A DNA stretch of 64,000 bases from Citrobacter braakii (GTDB lineage Bacteria > Pseudomonadota > Gammaproteobacteria > Enterobacterales > Enterobacteriaceae), in assembly GCF_002075345.1 (NCBI RefSeq), contig NZ_NAEW01000013.1:42819-106818 (forward strand). The letters are read 5' to 3'. Below, piece by piece: positions 28,132 through 38,937 of this stretch (positions are counted from its first letter, which is position 1; each line of letters starts with the position of its first letter). The notes below the pieces were generated by a model. The model saw only the letters and a list, made by a program, of their open reading frames with translations, did no database searches and had not been told where the DNA came from. Position numbers and translations under genes: made by a program.

Positions 28132-29982
28132 ATGGCCTTATTACAAATTAGTGAGCCTGGTCTGAGCGCCGCGCCGCACCAGCGTCGTCTGGCGGTCGGT
28201 ATCGATTTAGGCACCACCAACTCCCTGGTTGCGACCGTACGCAGCGGCCAGGCCGAAACGCTGGCAGATCATGAAGGTCGCCACCTGTTGCCGTCAGTGG
28301 TTCACTATCAGCAACAGGGCTACTCGGTCGGTTACGATGCCCGCGCCAATGCAGCGCAGGATACGGCAAACACCGTCAGCTCGGTAAAACGCATGATGGG
28401 CCGCTCTCTGGCGGATATCCAGGCGCGTTACCCACATCTGCCTTATTCATTCCAGGCGAGCGAAAACGGCCTGCCGATGATTGAAACCGCTGCCGGTTTG
28501 CTTAATCCGGTGCGCGTATCCGCTGACATTCTGAAAGCGCTGGCCGCGCGGGCAACCGAATCGTTGTCCGGCGAACTGGATGGCGTAGTGATCACCGTTC
28601 CGGCTTACTTTGACGATGCACAGCGTCAGGGGACGAAAGACGCCGCGCGTCTGGCGGGCCTGCACGTATTGCGTCTGCTGAACGAACCGACCGCTGCGGC
28701 GATCGCTTATGGCCTGGATTCCGGTCAGGAAGGCGTGATCGCGGTCTATGACCTTGGCGGCGGTACTTTTGATATTTCTATTCTGCGCCTGAGTCGCGGC
28801 GTGTTCGAAGTGTTGGCGACCGGTGGTGATTCCGCGCTCGGCGGCGACGATTTTGACCATCTGCTGGCCGATTACATTCGCGAGCAGGCGGGCGTTGCCG
28901 ATCGCAGCGATAACCGCGTACAGCGCGAGCTGCTGGATGCCGCGATTGCAGCGAAAATCGCACTCAGCGACGCCGATTCTGTGACGGTTAACGTGGCGGG
29001 ATGGCAGGGTGAAATCACCCGTGAAACCTTTAATGAACTCATTTCCGCACTGGTTAAACGTACGCTGCTGGCCTGCCGCCGTGCGCTGAAAGATGCGGGC
29101 GTTGAGCCGCAGGATGTGCTGGAAGTGGTAATGGTCGGTGGTTCAACGCGCGTGCCGCTGGTACGTGAACGCGTCGGTGAATTCTTTGGCCGTACGCCGC
29201 TGACCTCTATCGACCCGGACAAAGTGGTCGCTATCGGTGCGGCAATCCAGGCGGATATTCTGGTCGGGAATAAACCGGACAGCGAAATGCTGCTGCTGGA
29301 CGTTATCCCGCTGTCTCTGGGACTGGAAACCATGGGCGGTCTGGTGGAGAAAGTGATCCCGCGTAACACCACTATCCCGGTGGCGCGCGCGCAGGACTTC
29401 ACCACGTTTAAAGATGGCCAAACCGCGATGTCCATTCACGTGATGCAAGGCGAGCGTGAGCTGGTGCAAGACTGTCGTTCACTGGCGCGTTTTGCGCTGC
29501 GCGGTATCCCGGCGTTGCCGGCAGGCGGCGCGCATATCCGCGTGACCTTCCAGGTCGATGCTGATGGGCTGCTGAGCGTCACCGCTATGGAGAAATCCAC
29601 CGGCGTTGAGTCCTCGATTCAGGTCAAACCGTCCTACGGTCTGACCGACAGTGAAATCGCCTCCATGATTCAGGATTCGATGAGTTTTGCCGAGCAGGAC
29701 GTTAAAGCTCGTATGCTGGCAGAACAGAAAGTCGAAGCGGCACGCGTACTGGAGAGTTTATCCGGTGCGCTGAACGCTGATGCCGCGCTGTTAAGCGCCG
29801 CAGAACGTCAGGCTATCGACACCGCCGCCGCGCACTTGGGCGAGGTAGCACAGGGTGACGATGTTGACGCGATAGAACAAGCCATTAAAAACGTAGACAA
29901 ACAAACCCAGGAATTCGCCGCTCGCCGTATGGACAAATCCGTCCGTAGCGCGCTGAAAGGCCATTCCGTGGACGAGGTTTAA
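28132..29982 (+). CDS. hscA: HscA, specialised Hsp70 for iron-sulfur transfer
   Basis: A 616-residue Hsp70. The ATPase domain shows [28 protein letters not shown] and [11 protein letters not shown]; the substrate-binding domain follows from about residue 390. It releases clusters from IscU by binding its LPPVK loop. It starts 15 bases after hscB. Confidence 0.98.
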   Translation: MALLQISEPGLSAAPHQRRLAVGIDLGTTNSLVATVRSGQAETLADHEGRHLLPSVVHYQQQGYSVGYDARANAAQDTANTVSSVKRMMGRSLADIQARYPHLPYSFQASENGLPMIETAAGLLNPVRVSADILKALAARATESLSGELDGVVITVPAYFDDAQRQGTKDAARLAGLHVLRLLNEPTAAAIAYGLDSGQEGVIAVYDLGGGTFDISILRLSRGVFEVLATGGDSALGGDDFDHLLADYIREQAGVADRSDNRVQRELLDAAIAAKIALSDADSVTVNVAGWQGEITRETFNELISALVKRTLLACRRALKDAGVEPQDVLEVVMVGGSTRVPLVRERVGEFFGRTPLTSIDPDKVVAIGAAIQADILVGNKPDSEMLLLDVIPLSLGLETMGGLVEKVIPRNTTIPVARAQDFTTFKDGQTAMSIHVMQGERELVQDCRSLARFALRGIPALPAGGAHIRVTFQVDADGLLSVTAMEKSTGVESSIQVKPSYGLTDSEIASMIQDSMSFAEQDVKARMLAEQKVEAARVLESLSGALNADAALLSAAERQAIDTAAAHLGEVAQGDDVDAIEQAIKNVDKQTQEFAARRMDKSVRSALKGHSVDEV

Positions 29983-29983
29983 T

Positions 29984-30319
29984 ATGCCAAAGATTGTTAT
30001 TTTGCCTCATCAGGATCTCTGTCCCGATGGCGCAGTTCTGGAAGCTGAGACCGGCGAAACCATTCTCGACGTTGCCCTGCGTAACGGTATCGAGATTGAA
30101 CACGCCTGTGAAAAATCCTGTGCCTGCACGACCTGCCACTGCATCGTACGTGAAGGTTTTGATTCTTTGCCGGAAAGCACAGAAGAAGAAGACGACATGC
30201 TGGATAAAGCCTGGGGACTGGAGCCGGAGAGCCGTTTAAGCTGTCAGGCACGGGTAACCGAGGACGATTTAGTGGTCGAAATCCCACGTTACACAATCAA
30301 TCATGCACGTGAGCATTAA
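29984..30319 (+). CDS. fdx: Fdx, isc-type [2Fe-2S] ferredoxin
   Basis: A 111-residue adrenodoxin-type ferredoxin. Cluster cysteines are in [13 protein letters not shown] (about residues 42, 48 and 51) and SCQARV (about 87). It supplies electrons for cluster assembly. It starts one base after the hscA stop. Confidence 0.98.
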   Translation: MPKIVILPHQDLCPDGAVLEAETGETILDVALRNGIEIEHACEKSCACTTCHCIVREGFDSLPESTEEEDDMLDKAWGLEPESRLSCQARVTEDDLVVEIPRYTINHAREH

Positions 30320-30330
30320 CAGAGGGTAGT

Positions 30331-30531
30331 ATGGGACTGAAGTGGACCGATAGCCGCGAAATCGGCGAGGCGCTGTACGACGCGTTCCCCGATCTCGATC
30401 CCAAGACCGTTCGTTTCACCGATCTGCACCAATGGATCTGTGACCTGGAAGAGTTCGATGATGATCCACAGGCATCGAACGAAAAAATCCTTGAGGCCAT
30501 TTTACTGGTCTGGCTGGACGAAGCCGAATAA
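30331..30531 (+). CDS. iscX: IscX (YfhJ), acidic isc accessory protein
   Basis: A 66-residue very acidic protein ([21 protein letters not shown]) that binds IscS and modulates cluster assembly, possibly as an iron-dependent regulator. Last gene of the isc operon, followed by a terminator. Confidence 0.97.
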   Translation: MGLKWTDSREIGEALYDAFPDLDPKTVRFTDLHQWICDLEEFDDDPQASNEKILEAILLVWLDEAE

Positions 30532-30534
30532 GTC

Positions 30535-30564
30535 AACGGGCTGCCCACGGGTGGCCCGTTTTCC
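30535..30564 (+). terminator. Terminator after iscX
   Basis: AACGGGC pairs with GCCCGTT, followed by TTCC; a nested CCCAC/GTGGG stem fills the loop. It sits between iscX and pepB. Confidence 0.7.
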
Positions 30565-30591
30565 TGTATGCGCGAAATAAGGATAAATAAA

Positions 30592-31875
30592 ATGACAGAA
30601 GCCATGAAAATTACGCTTTCCACGCAACCCGCTGACGCTCGCTGGGGTGAAAAGGCGACATACAGCATTAATAATGACGGTATTACCCTGCACCTGAACG
30701 GAAAAGATGATCTCAGCCTTATCCAGCGCGCCGCGCGTAAAATTGACGGCCTGGGTATTAAACATGTCCAACTGGATGGTGAAGGCTGGGATACCGAACG
30801 TAGCTGGGCGTTCTGGCAGGGTTACAAAGGACCAAAAGGCACCCGCAAAGTTGAGTGGGCCGCTCTGGACGAGGCGCAGCGCAAAGAGCTGGATAACCGT
30901 CTGAAGATTATTGACTGGGTGCGCGATACCATTAACGCACCTGCAGAAGAGTTGGGCCCGGAACAGCTGGCGCAACGCGCGGTAGACCTGCTGTGTGGCG
31001 TGGCCTGCGACAACGTCTCGTACCGTATCACCAAAGGTGAAGATCTGCGCGAGCAGAACTACATGGGGCTGCATACCGTAGGTCGAGGCTCTGAACGTCC
31101 GCCGGTGCTGCTGGCGCTGGATTACAACCCGACTGGCGACAAAGAAGCTCCAGTTTATGCCTGCCTGGTTGGCAAGGGAATTACCTTTGACTCCGGCGGA
31201 TACAGCATCAAGCAAAGCGCATTTATGGACTCAATGAAGTCCGATATGGGCGGTGCGGCAACGGTCACCGGCGCGCTGGCGTTTGCCATCACCCGTGGCC
31301 TGAACAAGCGTGTGAAGCTGTATCTGTGCTGCGCGGATAACCTGATCAGCGGCAACGCCTTTAAGCTTGGCGATATCATTCACTATCGCAACGGTAAAAA
31401 AGTTGAAGTGATGAATACCGATGCTGAAGGGCGTCTGGTACTGGCCGATGGCCTGATCGATGCCAGCGCGCAAAAACCTGAATTGATCATTGATGCTGCC
31501 ACGCTGACCGGCGCGGCAAAAACCGCACTGGGCAACGATTACCACGCGCTGTTTAGCTTTGATGACCAACTGGCCGCGCGTTTGTTGGCAAGTGCGGCGC
31601 AAGAAAACGAGCCGTTCTGGCGTTTGCCGTTAGCAGAGTTCCACCGTAGCCAACTGCCGTCAAATTTTGCCGAGCTGAACAATACCGGCAGTGCGGCCTA
31701 CCCAGCGGGTGCAAGCACCGCGGCGGGCTTCCTGTCCCATTTCGTGGAAAATTACCAGCAAGGCTGGCTGCACATCGATTGCTCTGCAACCTATCGCAAA
31801 GCGCCGGTTGAGCAGTGGTCTGCGGGCGCAACCGGTCTGGGTGTGCGCACCATCGCGAATCTGCTGACCGCATAA
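30592..31875 (+). CDS. pepB: PepB, leucyl aminopeptidase family M17
   Basis: A 427-residue cytoplasmic aminopeptidase B, removing N-terminal residues with two metal ions per subunit. The M17 signature [14 protein letters not shown] (about residue 280) is intact, and [16 protein letters not shown] and MKSDMGGAA carry further metal and catalytic residues. I chose MTEAMKITL at 30592, with AAGGA upstream, which matches the E. coli start. Confidence 0.97.
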   Translation: MTEAMKITLSTQPADARWGEKATYSINNDGITLHLNGKDDLSLIQRAARKIDGLGIKHVQLDGEGWDTERSWAFWQGYKGPKGTRKVEWAALDEAQRKELDNRLKIIDWVRDTINAPAEELGPEQLAQRAVDLLCGVACDNVSYRITKGEDLREQNYMGLHTVGRGSERPPVLLALDYNPTGDKEAPVYACLVGKGITFDSGGYSIKQSAFMDSMKSDMGGAATVTGALAFAITRGLNKRVKLYLCCADNLISGNAFKLGDIIHYRNGKKVEVMNTDAEGRLVLADGLIDASAQKPELIIDAATLTGAAKTALGNDYHALFSFDDQLAARLLASAAQENEPFWRLPLAEFHRSQLPSNFAELNNTGSAAYPAGASTAAGFLSHFVENYQQGWLHIDCSATYRKAPVEQWSAGATGLGVRTIANLLTA

Positions 31876-31887
31876 TTCACGACTGTA

Positions 31888-31922
31888 TTGCCGGATGGCG
31901 CTACGCTTATCCGGCTTACATG
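31888..31922. repeat. REP-type palindrome
   Basis: TGCCGGATGGCGCTACGC followed by TTATCCGGCTTAC is a complete REP unit in the pepB-sseB interval. Confidence 0.85.
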
Positions 31923-31945
31923 TATTCATCCAATTTGTGATACTT

Positions 31946-32722
31946 ATGTCCGAAACAAAAAATGAATTAGAAACGTTGCTGGAGCAAGCAGCGACAGAGC
32001 CTGCGCATCGTCCGGCATTTTTCCGTACATTACTGGAATCCACCGTCTGGGTGCCGGGTACTGCCGCAGAAGGCGAGGCGGTGGTTGAAGACAGCGCCCT
32101 CGACCTTCAACACTGGGAAAAAGAAGACGGCACGACCGTGATCCCGTTCTTCACCTCCCTGGAAGCCCTGCAACAGGCGGTTGAAGATGAGCAAGCATTT
32201 GTCGTTATGCCGGTGCGTACGCTATTTGAAATGACGCTTGGCGAAACGCTCTTTCTCAACGCTAAACTGCCGACCGGCAAAGAGTTTATGCCGCGCGAAA
32301 TCAGCCTGCTGATGGGGGAAGAGGGTAATCCGCTAAGCACCCAGGAAGTACTGGAAGGTGGTGAATCGCTGATCCTTTCTGAAGTCGCCGAACCTCCGGC
32401 GCAGATGATTGACTCACTGACCACGCTGTTTAAAACCATTAAGCCGGTAAAACGCGCATTTCTCTGCTCAATCAAAGAAAGTGCGGAAGCCCAGCCGAAT
32501 CTGCTGATTGGTATTGAAGCTGAAGGTGATATTGAAGAGATCATCCATGCTGCGGGTAGCGTCGCGACCGATACGTTGCCGGGTGATGAACCCATTGATA
32601 TCTGCCAGGTGAAGAAAGGTGAGAAGGGCGTGAGTCACTTTATCACTGAGCACATCGCACCGTTCTACGAACGCCGCTGGGGCGGTTTCCTGCGCGATTT
32701 CAAACAGAACCGGATTATCTGA
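31946..32722 (+). CDS. sseB: SseB, serine sensitivity enhancing protein
   Basis: A 258-residue orthologue of E. coli SseB (MSETKNELETLLEQAATEPAH at the start, YERRWGGFLRDFKQNRII at the end). No signal peptide and no known catalytic motif. The name comes from a serine-sensitivity phenotype on overexpression; the molecular role is unknown. Convergent with sseA. The ATG at 31946 is chosen by agreement with E. coli, since the open frame begins upstream inside the REP. Confidence 0.95.
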   Translation: MSETKNELETLLEQAATEPAHRPAFFRTLLESTVWVPGTAAEGEAVVEDSALDLQHWEKEDGTTVIPFFTSLEALQQAVEDEQAFVVMPVRTLFEMTLGETLFLNAKLPTGKEFMPREISLLMGEEGNPLSTQEVLEGGESLILSEVAEPPAQMIDSLTTLFKTIKPVKRAFLCSIKESAEAQPNLLIGIEAEGDIEEIIHAAGSVATDTLPGDEPIDICQVKKGEKGVSHFITEHIAPFYERRWGGFLRDFKQNRII

Positions 32723-32944
32723 GTGAAGGAAAGCCGCCACGAAGGATAATACCTCGCGCACTGAATAATTTTGCCGCTAACTCAGTTGGCTTTTTCTCCC
32801 TCAAAAGGGAGTATTAGTTCGCTACGATGAGCCTGCTTTGCTAAAGCAGCACAGCCTGCTGGAAAGGCCCCGAACCGGACTGGCACAAAAAAACCGCTCA
32901 TTGAGCGGTTTTTTTGTGGGTGAAAAAGATGAGTAAATGAGAAT
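32723..32944. ncRNA. sseB-sseA intergenic region, position of the RyfA small RNA in E. coli
   Basis: A 222-base interval between convergent genes, with dense secondary structure: CTCCCT pairing with AGGGAG near 32795-32811, GCTTTG/CAAAGC-type stems near 32834, and a strong terminator at 32885-32916. In E. coli the RyfA RNA (PAIR3 repeat) lies between these two genes. The gap here is shorter than the E. coli RyfA transcript of about 300 nt, and I cannot confirm sequence identity or strand. A transcript reading rightward into the terminator is possible. Confidence 0.35.
32885..32916. terminator. Bidirectional terminator between sseB and sseA
   Basis: ACAAAAAAACCGCTCA is mirrored by TGAGCGGTTTTTTTGT. 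The stem CCGCT/AGCGG has T runs on either side and serves both strands. Confidence 0.9.
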
Positions 32945-33796
32945 TTATTGAGTCTCAGCCGGTTCTACCGGTAAATCGTTACGCGCGCCCCATTCGCTCC
33001 ATGCGCCGTCATACAATGCGACGTTAGAAACGCCCAGCGTGGCAAGCGCCAGCACAACCACCGCCGCCGTGACGCCTGAGCCGCAGCTGGCGATAATGGG
33101 GCGGTCAAAGCTTACGCCATGGCTGAAGAAAATAGCATCCAGTTCGTCGGTAGTTTTCAGTTCACCGTCACGAACCAGCTCTGTCCACGGTACGTTAAGC
33201 GCACCAGGCACATGGCCACGCTTGAGGCCCGGACGCGGCTCGTCAACTTCGGCATTAAAACGCGCAGCCGGTCGGGCATCGACAATCTGCGCCGTTTTTT
33301 CATGACTGGCCAGCAGTACGTCGGTAACGCGCACAACCGCTTCAGGCGTAAATGCCACGTTAAATTCACCTTCCGGTAAATCCTCATTTCCTTCTTTGAG
33401 CATTAGCTCATCGCGCTGCCAGCCAGCCAGACCGCCCGCCAGAATGGAGACATTCTCGACACCAAATGTCCGCAGCATCCACCATGCGCGTGGCGCGGAA
33501 AACAGGTTGCCATCATCGTAGACAACCAGGTGTTTATCCTGATGAACGCCCAATTCGCGCATCGCTACGGCAAAGGCTTCCGGTCGCGGCATCATATGCG
33601 GTAGCGGTGACGTATGGTCGGAAAGCGCTTCAATATCAAAAAAGACTGCGCCAGGAATATGGCCCGCGCGATACTCCTCGCCAACATCGCGATCTTCCTG
33701 TCCTGGAGGTGCCATCCGGGCATCAAGAATTTGTATTTCCGGGTCGTCAATGTGTTCGGCAAGCCAGTCGGCAGCGACAAAAAAGGCGGTGGTCAT
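32945..33796 (-). CDS. sseA: SseA, 3-mercaptopyruvate sulfurtransferase
   Basis: A 283-residue two-domain rhodanese that transfers sulfur from 3-mercaptopyruvate to thiols or cyanide. The active-site loop CGSGVTA near residue 238 is the mercaptopyruvate form, as opposed to CRKGVT in thiosulfate enzymes. The start MTTAFFVAADWLAEH at 33796 has GGAG 8 bases upstream and matches the E. coli length. Divergent from yfhM. Confidence 0.96.
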   Translation of the reverse strand: MTTAFFVAADWLAEHIDDPEIQILDARMAPPGQEDRDVGEEYRAGHIPGAVFFDIEALSDHTSPLPHMMPRPEAFAVAMRELGVHQDKHLVVYDDGNLFSAPRAWWMLRTFGVENVSILAGGLAGWQRDELMLKEGNEDLPEGEFNVAFTPEAVVRVTDVLLASHEKTAQIVDARPAARFNAEVDEPRPGLKRGHVPGALNVPWTELVRDGELKTTDELDAIFFSHGVSFDRPIIASCGSGVTAAVVVLALATLGVSNVALYDGAWSEWGARNDLPVEPAETQ

Positions 33797-34002
33797 AGGC
33801 ATCTCCATTTTTACCAGGTATTGGCAAATTGTCGGATGTTTAGTGCAATGCGACAAGTAAAAGAGGCTGATTTGTCAGGCGAATCCACATTAATCACGAA
33901 AAATAGGACAACGTAGAACAGTTACTGGCTTCCACAGCCGAAAATCTGACGCATAATAGTTGTTCTACGTAGCTAACGGGCCACTACGGCCAGGGATGAA
34001 AA

Positions 34003-37000
34003 ATGAAACATTTACGCGTAGCGGCCTGTATGCTGATGCTGGCACTGGTTGGGTGCGATAATAATAACGAAAAATCACCGACGGCTGCGAAGCCTGATGC
34101 GCCTGCACCGCAGACTGCGCCAGCAAAAGATAAGGCCCAATTACAAAAGCTGATTCAGCAAAGCCAGGGTAAGTCGCTGACGCTGCTTGATGCCTCCGAG
34201 GTCCAACTCGACGGCGCGGCAACGCTCGTTTTGACCTTTTCCATTCCCCTCGATCCGGAACAAGATTTTTCTCGCGTAGTGCACGTTGTTGATAAAAAAA
34301 GCGGCAAAGTGGATGGTGCCTGGGAGCTGGCGCCAAATCTAAAAGAGCTACGCTTACGCCATCTCGAACCTAACCGGGAACTGGTGGTTACCATTGAGCG
34401 TGATTTGCTGGCGCTGAATAAAGCGACGTTCGCTATCGATTATGAAAAAAACATTACCACCCGCGACGTCCAGCCAAGCGTAGGGTTCGCTAGTCGCGGC
34501 TCGCTGCTGCCGGGAAAAGTGATTGAAGGGTTACCGGTGATGGCCCTTAACGTTAATAGCGTGGATGTGAACTTCTTTCGCGTGAAGCCTGAATCGCTCG
34601 GTGCGTTTGTCAGCCAGTGGGAATACCGTAATTCGTTGTCAAACTGGGAGTCAGACAATCTGCTGAAAATGGCGGAGCTGGTTTATACCGGACGCTTTGA
34701 CCTCAATCCTGAGCGTAACACCCGAGAGAAGCTGCTACTGCCACTGAGCGATATCAAGCCGTTGCAGCAAGCAGGCGTTTACATTGTGGTGATGAATCAG
34801 GCCGGACACTATAACTACAGCAATGCTGCTACGCTGTTTACGCTCAGTGACATTGGTGTCTCTGCGCACCGTTACCACAATCAACTGGATGTCTTTACGC
34901 AGAGTCTGGAAAACGGCGCTGCGCAGCAGGGTATTGAGGTCACGTTACTCAACGAAAAAGGGCAGACGCTGGCGCAGGCTACCAGTGACGCGCAGGGTCA
35001 CGTCAAGCTGGAAACCGATAAAGACGCGGCCTTATTGCTGGCCCGTAAAGACGGGCAAACCACGCTGCTGGACCTGAAGCTCCCGGCGTTGGATCTGGCT
35101 GAATTTGATATTGCCGGCGCGCCGGGATACAGCAAGCAGTTCTTTATGTTTGGCCCCCGTGACCTCTATCGCCCTGGCGAAACGGTGATCCTCAACGGAT
35201 TACTGCGAGATAGCGACGGCAAAACGCTGCCTGACCAGCCGGTGAAGCTGGAGGTCGTTAAGCCCGACGGACAGGTGTTACGCTCGGTAGTGAGCCAGCC
35301 GGAAAACGGTCTGTATCGCTTTAGCTGGCCGCTGGACAGCAGCGCGCCAACCGGCATGTGGCATATTCGTGCCAATACTGGCGACAACCAGTCGCGGATG
35401 TGGGATTTCCACGTCGAAGATTTCATGCCTGAGCGGATGGCGCTCAATCTCACCGCCAATAAGATGCCGGTGGCTCCAACTGATGAAGTGAAGTTCTCGG
35501 TGGTGGGCTACTACCTGTATGGCGCGCCCGCCAACGGCAATGCTCTGCAAGGGCAGCTTTTCCTGCGCCCGCTGCGGGAAGCGGTGCAGGCATTACCGGG
35601 GTTCCAGTTTGGTAATATTGCCGAAGAAAATCTTTCTCGCAGCCTCGATGAGGTTCAGTTGACGCTGGATGACCACGGTCGCGGCGAAGTGACTACCAAC
35701 AGCCAATGGCAGGAGACGCATTCTCCGTTACAGGTGATTCTGCAAGCCAGCCTGCTGGAGTCGGGTGGCCGTCCGGTGACGCGTCGGGTTGAACAAGCCA
35801 TCTGGCCTGCGGATACGCTGCCAGGTATTCGTCCGCAGTTTGCGGCGAGAGCCGTTTATGACTACCGCACCGATACCACCGTCAATCAGCCTGGCGTTGA
35901 TGAAAACAGCAATGCCGCTTTTGATATTGTGTATGCCGATGCGCAAGGCGAGAAAAAAGCGGTGTCCGGTTTACAGGTGCGTTTGATCCGTGAACGCCGT
36001 GATTATTACTGGAACTGGTCTGAAGGCGAGGGCTGGCAATCGCAGTTCGATCAAAAAGATCTGGTTGAGGGTGAGCAGACCCTGGATCTGAAGGCCGATG
36101 AGACCGGTAAAGTCAGCTTCCCTGTCGAGTGGGGTGCCTATCGCCTGGAAGTGAAAGCTCCGAATGATGCGGTGAGCAGCGTTCGCTTCTGGGCTGGTTA
36201 TAGCTGGCAGGATAACAGCGACGGCAGCGGGGCAGTGCGTCCCGATCGCGTGACCCTGAAACTGGATAAACCCGGCTATCGTCCCGGCGATACCATGAAG
36301 CTACACATTGCCGCACCCGCTGCAGGCAAAGGTTACGCGATGGTGGAGTCCAGCGAAGGCCCGCTGTGGTGGCAAGAGATAGACGTACCGACGGATGGTC
36401 TTGATATCTCCATCCCGGTCGATAAAACCTGGAATCGCCATGACTTGTATCTCAGCGCGCTGGTGGTTCGTCCTGGCGACAAGTCTCGTTCGGCAACGCC
36501 AAAACGGGCAGTCGGCTTACTGCATTTGCCGTTAGGCGATGAAAACCGTCGTCTGGCGCTGGAGCTGGAAAGCCCGGCGAAAATGCGTCCAAATCAGCCG
36601 TTGACCGTCAAGATTAAAGCCAGCGTTAAAAATGGCGACGTGCCAAAACAGGTTAACGTGCTGGTCTCAGCCGTTGACAGCGGGGTGTTGAACATTACCG
36701 ATTACGCCACGCCGGATCCGTGGCAGGCGTTTTTCGGGCAAAAACGCTATGGCGCGGATATTTATGATATTTACGGCCAGGTGATCGAAGGGCAAGGACG
36801 TCTGGCGGCGCTGCGCTTTGGTGGTGATGGCGATGAGTTAAAACGCGGCGGCAAGCCACCGGTTAATCACGTCAATATCGTGGCGCAACAGGCGCTGCCG
36901 GTGACGCTTAACGAGCAGGGCGAAGGTACGGTGACGTTACCAATTGGTGATTTCAACGGCGAGCTGCGGGTAATGGCGCAAGCCTGGACGGCGGATGACT

Positions 37001-38937
37001 TTGGCAGTAGCGAAAGCAAAGTGATTGTCGCCGCGCCGGTAATTGCTGAACTGAACATGCCGCGCTTTCTGGCGGGGGGCGATACCTCGCGCCTGACGCT
37101 GGACGTGACCAATCTGACTGACAAACCGCAAACGCTGATTATTAATCTTGCGGCAAGCGGTCTCCTGGAGCTGATCGGGCAAGATCCCGCGCCGGTGAAT
37201 CTGGCGCCAGGCGTACGGACTACGCTGTTTATTCCGGTGCGTGCGCGGGAGGGCTTTGGCGATGGCGAAATTCAGGCGCAAATTAGCGGTCTGAATCTAC
37301 CGGGTGAAACGCTGCCTGTTCAGCATAAACAGTGGAAAATTGGCGTGCGACCGGCGTTCCCGGCGCAAACTGTTAATTACGGCGTCGCACTTCAGCCGGG
37401 CGCAACCTGGCAGCTTCCGGGCGAAGAACTGACGAATTTCTCTCCTGTGACGATGCAGGGACAACTGCTGTTCAGCGGTAAGCCACCGCTGAATCTGGCG
37501 CGCTATATCCGTGAACTGAAAGCTTACCCTTACGGTTGCCTCGAGCAAACGGCGAGCGGGTTGTTCCCATCCTTATACACCAATGCCGCGCAGTTGAAGG
37601 CATTAGGTATCGCGGGCGACAGCGATGAAAAACGCCGTGCGGCAGTAGAGATTGGCATCTCTCGTTTACTGCAAATGCAGCGTGATAACGGCGGTTTTGC
37701 GCTGTGGGATAAGAACGGGTCGGAAGAGTACTGGCTGACCGCGTATGTGATGGATTTCCTCGTTCGCGCGAATGAACAGGGCTATAGCGTTCCGGCAGAG
37801 GTGATTAACCGGGGTAACGAGCGGCTGCTGCGCTATTTGCAGGATCCGGGCATGATGTCGATTCGCTATACCGACGACGCATCAGCAAGCCGGTTTGCCG
37901 TACAGGCCTACGCCGCGCTGGTGCTGGCTCGTCAGCAGAAAGCCCCGCTCGGCGCGCTGCGTGAGATCTGGGAGCGTCGTGCACAGGCGGCTTCCGGTTT
38001 ACCGCTGATGCAACTGGGGATAGCGCTGAAAAACATGGGCGACGCCAACCGCAGTGAACAAGCGTTGACGCTGGCGCTGAATACGCCACGCCGTGATGCG
38101 CAGCAGTGGATGGCGGATTACGGCAGTCAGCTACGTGACAACGCGCTGATGCTGGCATTGTTGGAAGAGAACAAGCTTAAACCTGAAGTGCAGAATACGC
38201 TGCTGAACACTTTGTCAGAACAGGCCTTTGGGCAGCGCTGGCTCTCTACTCAGGAAAACAATGCGCTGTTCCTTGCCGCGCGTACGTTACAGGACTTGCC
38301 TGGCTCGTGGCAGGCGCAAACGTCACTCTCTGAACAGGCGTTAGCCGGGGAGAAATCACAAACGCGTAATCTGGATGCTGACGCGCTGTCTACGCTGAAC
38401 GTCACCAATACCGGTAATCTGCCGCTGTGGCTGCGTCTGGATGTGAGTGGTTACCCGCAAACCTCGCCGACGCCTGCCAGCAACGTCCTGCACATCGAGC
38501 GTCAGATCCTGGGGCTCGACGGGAACAGCAAAGCGCTGGATTCTCTGCGCAGCGGCGAGCTGGTACTGGTCTGGCTGGAGGTAAAAGCCAGCCAGAATGT
38601 ACCGGATGCATTGGTGGTTGACTTACTGCCAGCCGGCCTGGAGCTGGAAAACCAGAATCTGGCCAACGGCAGCGCCAGCCTGCAGGACAGCGGCAGCGAG
38701 GTAGCGAATTTGCTCAATCAGATGCAGCAGGCGGATATCCAGCACGTTGAGTTCCGTGACGATCGCTTTGTCGCCGCGGTAGCGGTCAACGAAGGACAGC
38801 CTGTGACGCTGGTCTATCTGGCGCGGGCGGTAACGCCGGGGACCTATCAGGTTCCTGTGCCGCAAGTGGAGTCAATGTATGTTCCGCAGTGGCGCGCGAC
38901 CGGTGCGACAGAGGGGCTTTTGATTGTCAGACCGTAA
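34003..38937 (+). CDS. yfhM: YfhM, bacterial alpha-2-macroglobulin (lipoprotein)
   Basis: A 1644-residue periplasmic protease trap. The lipoprotein signal ends in LALVGC (Cys at residue 18) followed by DN, and Asp at +2 is an inner-membrane retention signal. The thioester motif CLEQ is present in YPYGCLEQTASG (about residue 1181). The chain contains the MG-domain series and the bait region typical of the E. coli protein. It is thought to protect the periplasm from foreign proteases when the outer membrane is breached. The stop is directly followed by the pbpC start. Confidence 0.97.
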   Translation: MKHLRVAACMLMLALVGCDNNNEKSPTAAKPDAPAPQTAPAKDKAQLQKLIQQSQGKSLTLLDASEVQLDGAATLVLTFSIPLDPEQDFSRVVHVVDKKSGKVDGAWELAPNLKELRLRHLEPNRELVVTIERDLLALNKATFAIDYEKNITTRDVQPSVGFASRGSLLPGKVIEGLPVMALNVNSVDVNFFRVKPESLGAFVSQWEYRNSLSNWESDNLLKMAELVYTGRFDLNPERNTREKLLLPLSDIKPLQQAGVYIVVMNQAGHYNYSNAATLFTLSDIGVSAHRYHNQLDVFTQSLENGAAQQGIEVTLLNEKGQTLAQATSDAQGHVKLETDKDAALLLARKDGQTTLLDLKLPALDLAEFDIAGAPGYSKQFFMFGPRDLYRPGETVILNGLLRDSDGKTLPDQPVKLEVVKPDGQVLRSVVSQPENGLYRFSWPLDSSAPTGMWHIRANTGDNQSRMWDFHVEDFMPERMALNLTANKMPVAPTDEVKFSVVGYYLYGAPANGNALQGQLFLRPLREAVQALPGFQFGNIAEENLSRSLDEVQLTLDDHGRGEVTTNSQWQETHSPLQVILQASLLESGGRPVTRRVEQAIWPADTLPGIRPQFAARAVYDYRTDTTVNQPGVDENSNAAFDIVYADAQGEKKAVSGLQVRLIRERRDYYWNWSEGEGWQSQFDQKDLVEGEQTLDLKADETGKVSFPVEWGAYRLEVKAPNDAVSSVRFWAGYSWQDNSDGSGAVRPDRVTLKLDKPGYRPGDTMKLHIAAPAAGKGYAMVESSEGPLWWQEIDVPTDGLDISIPVDKTWNRHDLYLSALVVRPGDKSRSATPKRAVGLLHLPLGDENRRLALELESPAKMRPNQPLTVKIKASVKNGDVPKQVNVLVSAVDSGVLNITDYATPDPWQAFFGQKRYGADIYDIYGQVIEGQGRLAALRFGGDGDELKRGGKPPVNHVNIVAQQALPVTLNEQGEGTVTLPIGDFNGELRVMAQAWTADDFGSSESKVIVAAPVIAELNMPRFLAGGDTSRLTLDVTNLTDKPQTLIINLAASGLLELIGQDPAPVNLAPGVRTTLFIPVRAREGFGDGEIQAQISGLNLPGETLPVQHKQWKIGVRPAFPAQTVNYGVALQPGATWQLPGEELTNFSPVTMQGQLLFSGKPPLNLARYIRELKAYPYGCLEQTASGLFPSLYTNAAQLKALGIAGDSDEKRRAAVEIGISRLLQMQRDNGGFALWDKNGSEEYWLTAYVMDFLVRANEQGYSVPAEVINRGNERLLRYLQDPGMMSIRYTDDASASRFAVQAYAALVLARQQKAPLGALREIWERRAQAASGLPLMQLGIALKNMGDANRSEQALTLALNTPRRDAQQWMADYGSQLRDNALMLALLEENKLKPEVQNTLLNTLSEQAFGQRWLSTQENNALFLAARTLQDLPGSWQAQTSLSEQALAGEKSQTRNLDADALSTLNVTNTGNLPLWLRLDVSGYPQTSPTPASNVLHIERQILGLDGNSKALDSLRSGELVLVWLEVKASQNVPDALVVDLLPAGLELENQNLANGSASLQDSGSEVANLLNQMQQADIQHVEFRDDRFVAAVAVNEGQPVTLVYLARAVTPGTYQVPVPQVESMYVPQWRATGATEGLLIVRP

